Shown here: positions 53,305-63,598 of the stretch, piece after piece
Layout of the letters: every line of letters begins with the position of its first letter
Position numbering within the stretch: position 1 is the stretch's first letter
Source of the DNA: Asparagopsis taxiformis
Taxonomy: Eukaryota > Rhodophyta > Florideophyceae > Bonnemaisoniales > Bonnemaisoniaceae
Length of the DNA: 64,000 nucleotides
Assembly: GCA_030407315.1 (NCBI GenBank)
Contig: JALQPE010003282.1
Span: forward strand, 62,001 to 126,000
Direction of reading: 5' to 3'
Position numbers and translations under genes: made by a program
Notes under the pieces: generated by a model
The model's input: only the letters and a program-made list of their open reading frames with translations
The model's database searches: none
Told to the model about the DNA's origin: nothing

Positions 53305-55053
53305 ATGCGGTTTGTTGACGAACGGATCGCCCGTGTTCAGACTGAATCTCTTGAGATCTACAACACCACAGAAATAACCAAGCGGGATTATTCCGATTCT
53401 ATCGTCACAGCACTTTCCGATGATCGCAGCCAACGAGGTGAGTCGGCTGGTGCGGACCATGTCGACAGCACTGTACAGTCGGGACAGACGAAAACAGTTC
53501 CGACGAACAGCATCCCATCACTATCTGGTTTTCAGGTTGGTGCTACTGGTAAGAGATTACAAGGTTTGGAAAACATGGTTGCCGAGCTGACGAGGAAAGT
53601 ACCGGGCGCAGGAATCCTCAACGAACATACCAAGGAAGCTGACGCTGGATTTGTCGCCGCATGGAATTACATCCGTAACGAACTCGGGAACAGCGCCAGT
53701 ATCAAATCATTCAGTAGAGTTCATTTTGCGGAGTTTGTTGCGAAACAAAGTTCAAATAAGGCTACGCGAGGCGCTGGCTTCGATCCAGATGACTGTTCCA
53801 AGTCGGATGATTATTTCAACGACGATTTATCCGATATGGCCAGCAGTTATGCCGCTGAATATGTGAACATCATTGACGTCGTTCTCGACGGCATTTGCGA
53901 AGGAATTGGAGCTGAGAGCTTGGTGCACATACAGGACATTATGACCACGGTCACAGCTCTCCGGAATAGGGTGCGTAGCCTCTTGTACGGACTGCTACGC
54001 CCGTTCGGGATGTCAGCCTCGACCAAATTTTGTCTGGAACTTCTCCTGTCCGTGCTGGAAGACTCGTGCCGCTTTTCCAAGGCGAGGATTGTTGTCGGTG
54101 TTCGAGCACGCCATCTGAACGGACTAGGCTACGGTGAAGAAGTTATCCCCTGCTGCACAATTGATGAAGCGTTGGATCAACTGTATCGGTTGGGCAACTT
54201 GACAGCAGGAATGGTGCGCGCTGTGTATCTGGCATTTGTGTTCAATTTAAACTCCACCTGGGATACTGGCCAAGGGACTCGCGAGTTTGGATATGTCAAC
54301 ATTGCACCTATCGTAGAACCCCTGGAGCAGCAAAGTTCTGACAAATTACATGGCTGGTGTCTGCGATTGCGGCGATTTTTGACGCGGGAAACTGTTTATC
54401 AGGAGTGCAAGAACATCAAATATCATCCGGAAGGGGCAGTGGTAAAACTACCCAAACTGCCGCAATATGCCGCGCTAGCATACGTTGTACTTGTACTTGC
54501 TCTAGCTCTTGTCGTAGTCGTTTGTGATGTGGGCAGGCGAGATAACTTTTTCGGACAGATCTCCGATGGCGTACAAGTGATCACAGTGATGCTGGTGAGC
54601 GTATCTGGAATTATCAAACTAGTCAGCGAGGACCATAATATCCTGAGGCACATACTATTGGGTGTGAAAGTAATGAAAAATTCTGGCGAAGTGCAGAGAT
54701 ATTTGGGTCTCAACAGTGAAGGGGAAGTGAAGGCATTGTTAGCACTCGTGGGTCCGGGGTGCTCGTGGCTGGAGAATGTGAACACGGGCATGCTGGATGA
54801 GGAGCGGCATAGTGGGAATATTCGGATGGAGGACGGGTGCACGTTGGAGGAACTGATGCGATTCAACGGACGCATCATCGGCGATACAATCGACTGGATT
54901 TCGTCTGATGGCAACGAGCTGGGCATAGTGATGAAGAAGAAAGTGGAGAAGAGGTTCAAACTTAAATTGAACAAATTGGTTGACACCAAGCATGGAACGA
55001 GATCGGAGGCGGTTCATTTCTCCTTTTTTTCCGCAAGCAGTATTTTCTCGTGA
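53305..55053 (+). CDS. Unrecognised two-membrane-segment protein, paralogue B (582 aa)
   Basis: A single open frame from ATG 53305. The N-terminal ~100 residues are hydrophilic, S/T/D-rich and unlike paralogue A. A helical middle shares SIKSFSRVHF, DGICEGIGAESL and SASTKFCLELLLSVL with A. Two hydrophobic segments lie at about 389-411 (LAYVVLVLALALVVVVCDV) and 422-440 (VQVITVMLVSVSGIIKLV). The C-terminal ~110 residues are nearly identical to A (SEGEVKALLALVGPGCSWLE, LEELMRFNGRIIGDTI), as is the nucleotide sequence there (about 54700-54890 versus 50980-51160), suggesting recent duplication or gene conversion. The tail is basic. No known domain. No intron at the position used by A. Confidence 0.75.
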   Translation: MRFVDERIARVQTESLEIYNTTEITKRDYSDSIVTALSDDRSQRGESAGADHVDSTVQSGQTKTVPTNSIPSLSGFQVGATGKRLQGLENMVAELTRKVPGAGILNEHTKEADAGFVAAWNYIRNELGNSASIKSFSRVHFAEFVAKQSSNKATRGAGFDPDDCSKSDDYFNDDLSDMASSYAAEYVNIIDVVLDGICEGIGAESLVHIQDIMTTVTALRNRVRSLLYGLLRPFGMSASTKFCLELLLSVLEDSCRFSKARIVVGVRARHLNGLGYGEEVIPCCTIDEALDQLYRLGNLTAGMVRAVYLAFVFNLNSTWDTGQGTREFGYVNIAPIVEPLEQQSSDKLHGWCLRLRRFLTRETVYQECKNIKYHPEGAVVKLPKLPQYAALAYVVLVLALALVVVVCDVGRRDNFFGQISDGVQVITVMLVSVSGIIKLVSEDHNILRHILLGVKVMKNSGEVQRYLGLNSEGEVKALLALVGPGCSWLENVNTGMLDEERHSGNIRMEDGCTLEELMRFNGRIIGDTIDWISSDGNELGIVMKKKVEKRFKLKLNKLVDTKHGTRSEAVHFSFFSASSIFS

Positions 55054-55323
55054 AGCACAAGACCACCATACGAGTGCACGTCGGCAAGGCGCCGACACCA
55101 ATAGCGTGCATCTGCTTGAAGTGTGTTTAACGGAAGACTTGGCAACTTGCGGCGCAATCGAGTGGCATATTACGATACGGAGATTTTGCACACCCCACGT
55201 GCGACACGATCCTTACAATCCACATGTGTTTCCCCGTCCACATCCGATGAAATCGACAAGCCCACCGCTTTCCATCTCACCGTCCAACCAATCCAATATG
55301 GCACTTCTTATCGACACGAACTC
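55054..55323. other. Short intergenic region
   Basis: 3' flank of paralogue B. No signal recognised. Confidence 0.4.
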
Positions 55324-55782
55324 ATGACGCATCCAGCGCCGTTCTCCCATTCCCCGGCGCCACTCGACGCGAGCACAAAAAACAACTCGCATCCCGCATA
55401 TCGCCAAGCTCCCGACAACCAAGCACGGGTCCGAAACGACGCCGATCGCCCGTGCGGGGCTTTCGAAACCGTGCTACAGCCACCCAACACGCGTGTTATT
55501 CCTCGTGATGAAGCGCGCCTCATTATCGACGACGCTGTCTCACGCCGTGCAATCGACGCTGTTCATTGCGCTTTCTGCACCAATCGCCACAAGGTTTCCC
55601 GCCGCCATCCGCACCCTCTTGCGCCGCTCGCCGCTTTCGCGGCCGTGCCGGTACGTGTCGAACGCAGTATCGGCGTCTGCGCGTCTGCTATGACACGGGG
55701 CGCCATTTGGCACGGACGGCAAACAACCGGCGCATTGCACGTGGCGCAACCAAGTCTCGGGCGTGCTTTGCTGCGCCGGTAA
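55324..55782 (+). CDS. Hypothetical protein, 152 aa
   Basis: ATG at 55324 (MTHPAPFSHS). Proline/serine-rich start, then a more structured part (RVIPRDEARLIIDDAV, HCAFCTNRHK) and a basic end. One CxxC-type pair. A minus-strand frame opposite is also long (55563-56182, with GCATCNAPVVCRPC), so which strand is coding is unsettled. No homologue recognised. Confidence 0.3.
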   Translation: MTHPAPFSHSPAPLDASTKNNSHPAYRQAPDNQARVRNDADRPCGAFETVLQPPNTRVIPRDEARLIIDDAVSRRAIDAVHCAFCTNRHKVSRRHPHPLAPLAAFAAVPVRVERSIGVCASAMTRGAIWHGRQTTGALHVAQPSLGRALLRR

Positions 55783-56245
55783 TCACGGAGCGTGTGTGAA
55801 TGCGCGGCGTTCGTTTGCGTGCATGGAGATGCTGGACTGGTGCTGTCGCTGTCGTCGACTTTTGCGATGGCGCGTGCGGACAGTATTGGAGTCGGCGATG
55901 GCGGGTGTGTAAGCTGTCGCTTTTGATGTCGGTTGTGCGTGATTGGCGTTGATTCGGCGCGGACTTTGCACAACGCCTGTGCGATGGGAGGTGGAGACGT
56001 GGGTGGGCTGTGGTTGTTTGGTGTATTCGTGGAATCGGACAGCTGATTTCGATCTCTCTCAGCGATGTCGACGATCGTATCGTATGGGATGCGCATGGGA
56101 GATGGCGTTTGTGTTTACCCATTTCGAATTGTAGTTTGCGTATCAAGCTAAAAGCACTGCGCAAATCGGTATAAGATTGCAAAAAGGTAAATTTCTAAAA
56201 TGCAGACGACGTAGTCAACGCCCATCTGCCAAATGCTCGTTTGCA

Positions 56246-57061
56246 TCACGCCTGTTCCAACTCCACATACGCCACGATCGAACCAGCATCACTCTTCAGA
56301 AAATGCACATCCAACACACAAGTGCTAACCACAAACGGCAAAAAAATACACGCCCTAGATCTCAACCGCGCACCGCGCTCCGCACGCAAACGCGCAATGG
56401 TCTCCTCAAACGCGACCAACTTTGGATGACATCTATTCAACCTACATTTCTCCCCCCTCCTCACCCAGCTAGTATGCAGCAAATCCGGCTCGCACATGAG
56501 CATGGGCCACTGCACAACCAACTCCATACGTCTGCCGCTATCGCACACACGGATCGTGCACATATCGGCATGCACGCCCGACGGGAGCAGCACGGCCACG
56601 GAGAGTCTTTGCGCAAGCGAGGCGTCACGCCAGGTCGACACGACGTGCAGCGGGTCGAAGCTGGACGCGACGCGCTGCGGATGGGCGGTATCGACGGCGA
56701 TCGAGTGTTCCGACGCGCGTGGCTGCGAGATGTGCAGGGATGAAGTAGGCGCGTTCGACGACGTGCGTTGGCGCGAACGTTGACGCGTGGTGTAGATGCG
56801 GCCGGGATCGACGCGCGATTTGTCGACCTTGGCTTGGTCGTTTGTGCGCGTGCGTACCGGCGATTTGTAGTCGTTGCGGTCGGTGAGATGCTCGCGACGG
56901 ATCAGATTGTATCGGACGCGGAAGCTCTCCAGTGAATACGCCTGGAAGGTGCGCGACGATTGCCATACCTTTTTGGGCTTCTCCAAGCCGGTGAGTTGGC
57001 CGCGTTGAAACTTGGCGCGGAGTAGCTTGGCGGCGGCGGAATTTCGCGTCAGACGACTCAT
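56246..57061 (-). CDS. Hypothetical protein, 271 aa
   Basis: ATG at 57059-57061 (MSRLTRNSAA). A basic N-terminus (~1-130) with R/K/S-rich, probably disordered, sequence is followed by a folded-looking part with alternating hydrophobics (RLSVAVLLPSGVH, CTIRVCDSGRRMELVVQWP), then a charged helix (VAFEETIARLRAERGARL), and a C-terminal strand-rich region (SDAGSIVAYVELEQA). The LPSGV...V.D.G..L.L.V.WP pattern loosely resembles a small beta-sandwich such as CS/HSP20-like domains. I would not assign it. It is divergent from the gene at 57442, sharing a ~380-bp promoter region. Confidence 0.55.
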   Translation of the reverse strand: MSRLTRNSAAAKLLRAKFQRGQLTGLEKPKKVWQSSRTFQAYSLESFRVRYNLIRREHLTDRNDYKSPVRTRTNDQAKVDKSRVDPGRIYTTRQRSRQRTSSNAPTSSLHISQPRASEHSIAVDTAHPQRVASSFDPLHVVSTWRDASLAQRLSVAVLLPSGVHADMCTIRVCDSGRRMELVVQWPMLMCEPDLLHTSWVRRGEKCRLNRCHPKLVAFEETIARLRAERGARLRSRACIFLPFVVSTCVLDVHFLKSDAGSIVAYVELEQA

Positions 57062-57441
57062 GTTGGTGCGATGGTGCTGGTGGGTGGGAGAGGGCGTGGC
57101 GTGATGACGCGTGTGTAAAGTACGCGGATTGTGCGATGGTGATCCGCGGTGTTTGTGTATATACGGTAAAACGCTGCGCTTGTGAGCAGCGAATCAACGA
57201 TCGTGATTGGTTGTGCGAACGTGGAAACACGTGTTTTTCTGGTTGCAATCAATTGCTTTTGCATCCATACCACCTATGCATATCCAATTGATGGCCTTCC
57301 ATCTGTCGATTTCCCATTGGATACTTTCCCATACACGCTCCGACACCATCTCCGACACATGTCATCAACCAATCTCGACAAACGACACTACAACAAAACA
57401 AAACGCTTCCCTAATCCTCATCCACCACCACCACCACCACC
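57062..57441. promoter_or_regulatory. Shared divergent promoter region
   Basis: 380 bp between the divergent genes. A TATATACGG sequence near 57157-57165 is the best TATA-like match. A CCACCACCACCACC run (57422-57441) leads into the ATG at 57442. Confidence 0.4.
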
Positions 57442-57981
57442 ATGTCTCGCCACCTCAATCTTCTCCCCCTCTCGCTGCTGCTGCTCCTCCTCCTCCCGCT
57501 GCTCGTCAGCGCCCAGCCGCCACGCAGCCGTTGTCCGAGCCAATGCTTCCTGCGACGCGCGCTGGCCATCGAGGCGTGTCGCTCGGGCGCCGCGCTACGA
57601 CTCGGCAATTGTCGTGTACGCGCTTGTGAACGATCCGACGGTAGCGCCGGGTTCCGTTGCGTACAAATCCGTCCGGCCGCGTCGCCGCTCGCCGCGCGTT
57701 CGCAATGTCCCAACACTTGCGCGCTCTCCTTCTCCGAGGCGACGCTGCAATGCACGCAGCCCGCCTTGTTCGCGCTCGCGTGCAACGTGCGCGCGTGCAC
57801 CGAGCCCAACGGCGGCGGTTTTGGCTGCGTGGGCTGTCCGAATGTGTGCGCGTTTGGCGACGCGATCGACGACGTCGCCGCCGCATGCGCCCGACGACGC
57901 AACATGATTGCCGGATGCGAGCTCCGTGATTGCACCGTCGATGGTCAGGAGGGACGCGCGTGCGTGTTGCCGCCTTTGTAG
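57442..57981 (+). CDS. Cysteine-repeat secreted protein A (179 aa)
   Basis: ATG at 57442. A strong signal peptide (LNLLPLSLLLLLLLPLLVSA) has likely cleavage after SAQ. The mature part is three cysteine modules of the form C-x3-C-x(8-9)-C-x(10)-C-x3-C-x(10)-C: CPSQCFLRRALAIEAC, CPNTCALSFSEATLQC and CPNVCAFGDAIDDVAAAC, each with C.VR.C or C.LR.C. The cysteines suggest three or more disulphides per module. Same family as the convergent gene at 58082-58885. Extracellular or wall role inferred. GC-rich, with strong third-position bias. Confidence 0.75.
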   Translation: MSRHLNLLPLSLLLLLLLPLLVSAQPPRSRCPSQCFLRRALAIEACRSGAALRLGNCRVRACERSDGSAGFRCVQIRPAASPLAARSQCPNTCALSFSEATLQCTQPALFALACNVRACTEPNGGGFGCVGCPNVCAFGDAIDDVAAACARRRNMIAGCELRDCTVDGQEGRACVLPPL

Positions 57982-58081
57982 AATTGTAGTTTAAATTGTA
58001 GATGTCATGTATTGTTAATCTATACTAGTGAACAATCAAATCAACGACAACAACATCCATTACGTGTATCGTATCGTATAC

Positions 58082-58885
58082 TCATTGGCACACATTCACA
58101 ACTACCGTCCCCGAACACGTCTCGCAGCACGATCGTAGCGCGTCCTCCGCGACCGACGCGAACACCTGCACCGAATCAAGCGTGCATAGCGCCGTCAACA
58201 ACCTCCTGCGACAATTATTCATGCAATTCACCAACGCCGTGTTCGCCAACGGCACCGGGAAATAATCCGCCGTAGAGCTCACACTCCCGCACTCGCAAAT
58301 CGCCGCCGTCGGCTGCTGCCCGATCTGCGACGACGCAAGCACCATGCACCGCGGCGGAGCCGTCGTCGTAAACGTCGTCGTGGGCGGTAGCGTACGTTCC
58401 GGACGCGTCGTGCACGCGTATCCATTCATCACATCCGAACGGATGCATTTGCGTACCATGCATCCCAGCTGTCTAAACTCCTGCGCGCCGCACAGAATGT
58501 CCGCCGGCTCCTTGCGTTCGAAGCACAGCTCCGGACATCCACTGGCCGACGCAGGTGTCGGCGTCGGTGTGGGCGTCGGTGTGGGCGTGGGCGTCGGAGC
58601 GGCCGCAGTGGCGTCCGTCGTCGACGTGCCTGTCGTCGGGTTGATTTCGACACATCGGAAGCCGACATTTTCCGACGTCACATCCGCCAGCGCACACGTG
58701 CGCACGCGACAGGCGCGTGCGCGCGCCGCTGGGCTGCGACAGGCCGATATGGCCAGAGAGGCGTCCTCGAAACAGGCGCTTGGACAGACACTGGATTGAC
58801 GTGTGGTGGCGCTGTCGATCTGCGCGCCGTCGAGACGCGCGAGGAGGACGAGCGAGAGGAGGGCGGCGAGGAGGGTGGCGTTCAT
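58082..58885 (-). CDS. Cysteine-repeat secreted protein B (267 aa)
   Basis: ATG at 58883-58885. Signal peptide MNATLLAALLSLVLLARLDG. The first module (CPSACFEDASLAISAC, CRVRTC, GFRCVEI) is clearly homologous to that of protein A. It is followed by a (PT)n spacer of about eight repeats, a second module (CPELCFERKEPADILC, CMVRKC) and a T/P-rich linker. A different C-terminal cysteine-rich domain of about 90 residues (AAICECG, NCMNNCRRRLLTALC, SCCETCSG) follows. The gene converges on A with 100 bp between stops. The P/T spacers look like O-glycosylated linkers, so this is probably a surface or matrix protein. Confidence 0.75.
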   Translation of the reverse strand: MNATLLAALLSLVLLARLDGAQIDSATTRQSSVCPSACFEDASLAISACRSPAARARACRVRTCALADVTSENVGFRCVEINPTTGTSTTDATAAAPTPTPTPTPTPTPTPASASGCPELCFERKEPADILCGAQEFRQLGCMVRKCIRSDVMNGYACTTRPERTLPPTTTFTTTAPPRCMVLASSQIGQQPTAAICECGSVSSTADYFPVPLANTALVNCMNNCRRRLLTALCTLDSVQVFASVAEDALRSCCETCSGTVVVNVCQ

Positions 58886-59650
58886 GGTGGAAGGGTTGAG
58901 ATGGAGGGGGGATGGGTGCGGCGCATGGCTGCGATGCGAGACGGTTTATATGAGGTGTGGGTGGTTGGGATCTGGAAGGGATTGGTATATGGGTTGGAGA
59001 CTTGTGTCATTTGGACATGTCATTGATCAAGTGTTGAGTGATACGTTGCGTACTTGGTTACCACGTGGTCACTGATTGTCGACGACTACGTGGTCGATCT
59101 TATTTCGACTTACAGTTGTTGCAACCGAGCATCACATAGTGACATGACGCACCGCTTTGTTTCTCCGCGACGATCGAGTTACAGTCGGATCGGAATAGTC
59201 TGTTTCTCTCCTGTCAGGTCGAGCAATCCTGACCCGACCAGTATTGCATCTGCGCATTGTCGAGACTATCTCAACTCGAGGCTGCATCACTCCAATTATT
59301 CACAATAACCATCGATCCAACCAAATCTACCCAAATAAACCGATAAATTTCAAAAATAAATTAAAACTCACTAAATCAATCTAGTCAGTGACTGACAGCC
59401 ATCCCATCCAATCCTCGACCAAACTCACCGTCCACCGCCACTCCAACAATGCCTCATCTTACAGTTGACCATCAATCCACCGATATCATCAAACCCGCAT
59501 CCGCAACGCGCTCTCCAAAAATCCTCGTCACGCGCAGCAACCGCGCCAATAAGCGCGCACGCAACCGCACCGCCAAGTCTACAAAACCGCACCTCCAAAC
59601 CATGCCGGCTGCACACAGCGCAATGCTGCGCGCAAGTCAGCGAAATCACC
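58886..59650. promoter_or_regulatory. Divergent promoter region between protein B and the membrane protein
   Basis: 765 bp without a convincing gene. An open frame runs into the next gene from 59465 but starts at TTG, so I treat 59401-59650 as 5' leader. No TATA box stands out. Confidence 0.4.
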
Positions 59651-61333
59651 ATGGCCTACACGGAGGGCAACGCGACCATTCTGACGGGCATACCGCTCCA
59701 ACCGACCGGTTTTGAAAACATTACGGGGACGACGCGCGGGTACTACATCATCGGACACGACACCTTTCTGACCAATTCTGTCACGCTCACAAACGTTTTC
59801 CAGCGCCAAGTCGCCGGTCCAGCCGAGGATTTTCTGCTCGGCATTCTCTCAGTCATCTTCATCTCCGTTCTCTCCGAGATTGTGCAGACCATTTTTCTGC
59901 GCACACGCTATCGCACCCGCCGCTCGCAGGGTCTCTACACCGCCTATCTCATCGACGAGTATTCGCACTTTCGTAACATCTGGTCGCATGCGACCGCCCA
60001 CAACGCCCGTGCACAACGCGTGCGCGAGCGCTCTGGATACCCGTCGTTTCATCAGCATCGCAGTATGTTTCTGTCGTTTTTCGTGCTCGTGGTCGCCGCG
60101 ATGATCTTTGCCGCCGATGTGGTCGCCGTGTACATCACCCAGCCGCGCAGGTTCTTTTCGAAAGAGCTCGAGTATAATCTTAGGGGGATTCAGCCTATTG
60201 CCGTTAAACCCGGTTTGTCAAAGTATATTCGTACATTGTCCAGACGTCGTCCGTGTATTTCACCCTTCTTCCAACTGGAGGATCAGAAGCGTCATTATGT
60301 GATCAATTCGTGCTCGATTATCAATTCTGTTCGCGAGTTGGATTCTGATGTAAATGTGTCTCGGCAGATTACCATTCAGAGTTTCTACCATATTGGCGGC
60401 TCCGATCATACCATTCGTTTCGGTTCTGAAGGGTCGCACACGATTCGTGTGCGCGCAGAGATCTTTCTCGATGAAGGCGGGCGAGCTGTCAAGAGAATTC
60501 TTTTCTCAGAGCCGGAAAATTATTTGCGCGACGTCCGATATCTGCATAACGTCACTATATATGCCGTTATGGAATGGTCGTGCAATCAGCCGTTTGCGCG
60601 CTTTAATTGTCAAGAAATCGTGGACAATTTGGTCATGGCACGGTCCGCACCGATAACCCAGCAAATCGTGTTGTGGAAGGAACGTGAAAAGAATGTACTC
60701 CGTAATGTTAGTGGCCTTGAAACCGTATATCGCATCGAGGTGAACAATCCATTCGAAGCAACCTCTCAAGGCTTGCGTCCATTGCTTTCAAGTTCGGCCA
60801 TCGAAGAAGTGAAGGGTTCCGGATGGTACGAGGACCAGCTGCGACGCAATCTTTCTATAGATATTCCTGATTTGGTCTCGGAAGACGGTCGCGTCGCTGG
60901 TGTCTACTTGTTGGGATTGGTAGTCCTGTTTCTGTCAATGACCTTGGCACTGCTCAGATTCTTGTTCCAGCCAGTTTCGTTGGCCAGTGTTGCGTTCCAG
61001 TATTTGGAGAGGCAGACAGAGAAATTGAGGGAAGAGGCCGATGATGGTAAGATTCAATTGTATTATGACGATGACGATGGTAATGGTGCATGGAGCGGCG
61101 ATGAAAGTTTAGACGGTCTTGAGAAACGTACCGGTGCAAGAGGGCCGCACACTATTATGCAATTGCACAACACTGTCATATGGGACGGCGAAAAGTTCAT
61201 TCCGCTTGATAGTGTTGGACGTGAAGACGATACAATGCATATGCACGACAGGATCATGACGAGGAGCGGCTCGTCACACTCAGCTACAACGTTTGATCTT
61301 GAATATGAAGATGTTGATTACTCTCGCGATTAG
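59651..61333 (+). CDS. Three-segment membrane protein (560 aa), unknown
   Basis: First ATG in a good context (CACCATGG) at 59651. Residues 1-50 are polar with NAT/NIT glycosylation sites. TM1 is about 56-80 (LLGILSVIFISVLSEIVQTIFL), followed by an arginine-rich loop (RTRYRTRRSQG). TM2 is about 138-162 (MFLSFFVLVVAAMIFAADVVAV). A ~255-residue domain has several cysteines (RRRPCISPFF, NSCSII, EWSCNQ, RFNCQ) and N-glycosylation sites. TM3 is about 418-440 (VYLLGLVVLFLSMTLALL). The ~120-residue cytosolic tail has an acidic run (YYDDDDGNGAW). No known domain recognised. Topology suggests a surface receptor or anchor, which is inferred. Confidence 0.75.
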   Translation: MAYTEGNATILTGIPLQPTGFENITGTTRGYYIIGHDTFLTNSVTLTNVFQRQVAGPAEDFLLGILSVIFISVLSEIVQTIFLRTRYRTRRSQGLYTAYLIDEYSHFRNIWSHATAHNARAQRVRERSGYPSFHQHRSMFLSFFVLVVAAMIFAADVVAVYITQPRRFFSKELEYNLRGIQPIAVKPGLSKYIRTLSRRRPCISPFFQLEDQKRHYVINSCSIINSVRELDSDVNVSRQITIQSFYHIGGSDHTIRFGSEGSHTIRVRAEIFLDEGGRAVKRILFSEPENYLRDVRYLHNVTIYAVMEWSCNQPFARFNCQEIVDNLVMARSAPITQQIVLWKEREKNVLRNVSGLETVYRIEVNNPFEATSQGLRPLLSSSAIEEVKGSGWYEDQLRRNLSIDIPDLVSEDGRVAGVYLLGLVVLFLSMTLALLRFLFQPVSLASVAFQYLERQTEKLREEADDGKIQLYYDDDDGNGAWSGDESLDGLEKRTGARGPHTIMQLHNTVIWDGEKFIPLDSVGREDDTMHMHDRIMTRSGSSHSATTFDLEYEDVDYSRD

Positions 61334-61620
61334 AAAACCATTTCAATTATATTTTGTATATTGTATTTGTAAATTTCATAGAGATTGGTTGCTCGCGCAC
61401 TTATCGCGTCTCGCTCGCACAACAATCTCACTCGACAGAAACATACAAGTGATCAACACAAAGCTTTCACACATTTGATTTCACGCGCTCGCCTAGCCCA
61501 TTCATCGACATGTACCTTCACCGGCGTAGCGACCATTACCGCCGACTCGCCCACAAGAGAAGAAGCACGTCGACACTCCGCTCGGTACATGCGTTGTGTG
61601 CAAAGAGTAAGAGTTCTGCA

Positions 61621-61687
61621 TTTCGAGTGCATGCATGCATGTATGCATTCATGTATGTATGCATGCATTGCATTGCATTGCATTGCA
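61621..61687. repeat. Microsatellite, GCATGCAT/GCATT
   Basis: Runs of CATGCATGCATG merge into (CATTG)4-like repeats. Confidence 0.9.
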
Positions 61688-63569
61688 CTGAATCATCGCC
61701 ACTTATGCATCACAGCCAATTCATTCACTTGTGACAAATCGCTCCAAAAATAGATTGGTTCATGTCGTGCTCCGCACTTGCACCGTCAACACCAAGGAAG
61801 TACATACACGTAAGTCCGTTGTCGAAATTCACACAACGACTCCTTTGACCTCGCACGACACAGTCGTCCCGTAATGTCAAAAGCGCGCGAGTGATCGTCG
61901 CTCAACTCGACACCCTTCTCGACCGCCATTGCAGTTTCGAAAACACCCGACTCAATGCAACATCTCATGTCCTCCTGAGGACGGCCGAGCATACCATACG
62001 ACACGAACAGCTGCAGTGGTCGTCCGTCGGCTCGACGCTCACCTGCAGCACCGGCCCGCCCACGCTGCGCAGCTCTGCTCTCCGAGCCACCGTATGTTTT
62101 TATGTAAGCTGCCGCGAGTCGCTCAACGTTCCGCCAACAGCCGCCCCAAATGTTGTCTCTCGGCCTCTTATCGCATCGTATCGTGTCGGCGTCAGTGCAA
62201 TCGCTCACTCGCTTGATACCTCGCTTTGTCCCTCGCTCGGTCGGACGGACAGAGCGCTACTGAGTTGTATATTATGTCAAGTGGCTTTTTTGTTGTCCCG
62301 AGGTTGAACCACAGGTAGCTAGTTGATCTATGCTATATACTCTCGTAATTGATTTGCACGATTCCAATGCGAGGAATCATGCAGTTTGTGCACTGTCGTT
62401 GATGCCGGCGCTGACAAGTTTGAAGCATCATGCTCGAAGCATCGTGGCGCATCGGGGCGGACCGTGTCCTTTGGCCATATGGCGTGCAAGCTCGCTGCGG
62501 TGCCGTTCGGAGAACATCACTTGGTTCGTCGTCGAGTTTATTTTCCATCTGCTGGAGAGACTAGACGTGGACCAATCGCAATATTGGGATGATGAGTCAT
62601 CGAAGGTTTGCAAACAAGTTGCACGCAGTAGAGTGTAATATATGATGGTATCGACATATTTCGACACAACAAGCACAAGATTCGTCGGCGGGACATATGT
62701 TAAGCGAGCAAGCGAGCGAGCGCAGTGGTATTAGCGAGGGAGTGCTTCCAATGTGACAATGCCATGTCAAGGTTGTAACCATATTGTAACTAAATCAAGT
62801 TAATGGTTGCGGCATAATGATGCGATGCGCTGAGCTGAGCTGCGGCACGACGCAGTCCAGTCGTGATGCCTGATTTGGTCGACTCTCGAGTTGTGGTTAA
62901 ATATAGAAATGCAACTGTTGTCCTTTACGTGTGGAATCATGATATTCCATCGCTGCATGTGATTTCGACGAAAAAGGACCAGCATGACGTACGCTTTGAA
63001 CCGACGTGTTGGGAACATACAGCAGCCAACTTGCAAACTCGAGAGCTGAGCCGAGCCGAATAACTTACTGTTTAATCAGCAAACTAAATTCCACCTCAAC
63101 CCACTCATACCGTTACATGACGCCGTTGAAAAGTACTTCGTCTCGGCCGCTCATCTCCCCTTGACGTGCAAGTCGAAAAGAATCGTACAACCCTTGCGTG
63201 GCAAATGTCAGGCTAACCTGCTCTTTCTTCACAGCTCTCCGAGAAAAAAAAGCAACTTGAGAACTTTTCCGCCGATACTTTTGCAGTCGTCAACACTTTT
63301 TCCGCTTACCTTCGTTGTTATTCATTATCGGCACCGTGGTTGTGCCATGCTGTGCAATGGTATGTTTTAACGTGCCGTACCATGCCGCACCAAAGTGCAG
63401 TGCAGCTTGCTAATGACGAAGACTAATGGCAACGGATGTGTCATAGGGAAAATACAAAACACGATTGAAAGACAGCACGGTATGAGAGGGGCAACCAATG
63501 GTTTTTTTTTCAACTGGCCACGGTCCACAGACTGGACTTTCGATGCACCACTCTTGCTCTGGTCAACTA

Positions 63570-63598
63570 TGAGAAGGAAGGAAGGAAGGAAGGAAGGA
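63570..63598. repeat. Microsatellite (GGAA)n
   Basis: Seven uninterrupted AAGG/GGAA units. Confidence 0.9.

Noticed and set aside
55563..56182. Minus-strand frames of 160-177 codons with a CxxC pair
   Set aside because: Overlap the plus-strand candidate at 55324-55782; neither strand has a recognisable domain, so only one was listed, at low confidence.
57182..57935. Frames overlapping the secreted protein gene on both strands
   Set aside because: Alternative readings of a GC-biased gene; only the 57442 frame has a signal peptide and regular cysteine modules.
59465..59650. 62-residue N-terminal extension of the membrane protein
   Set aside because: It opens at TTG with no ATG; 59651 is the first ATG and has a good start context.
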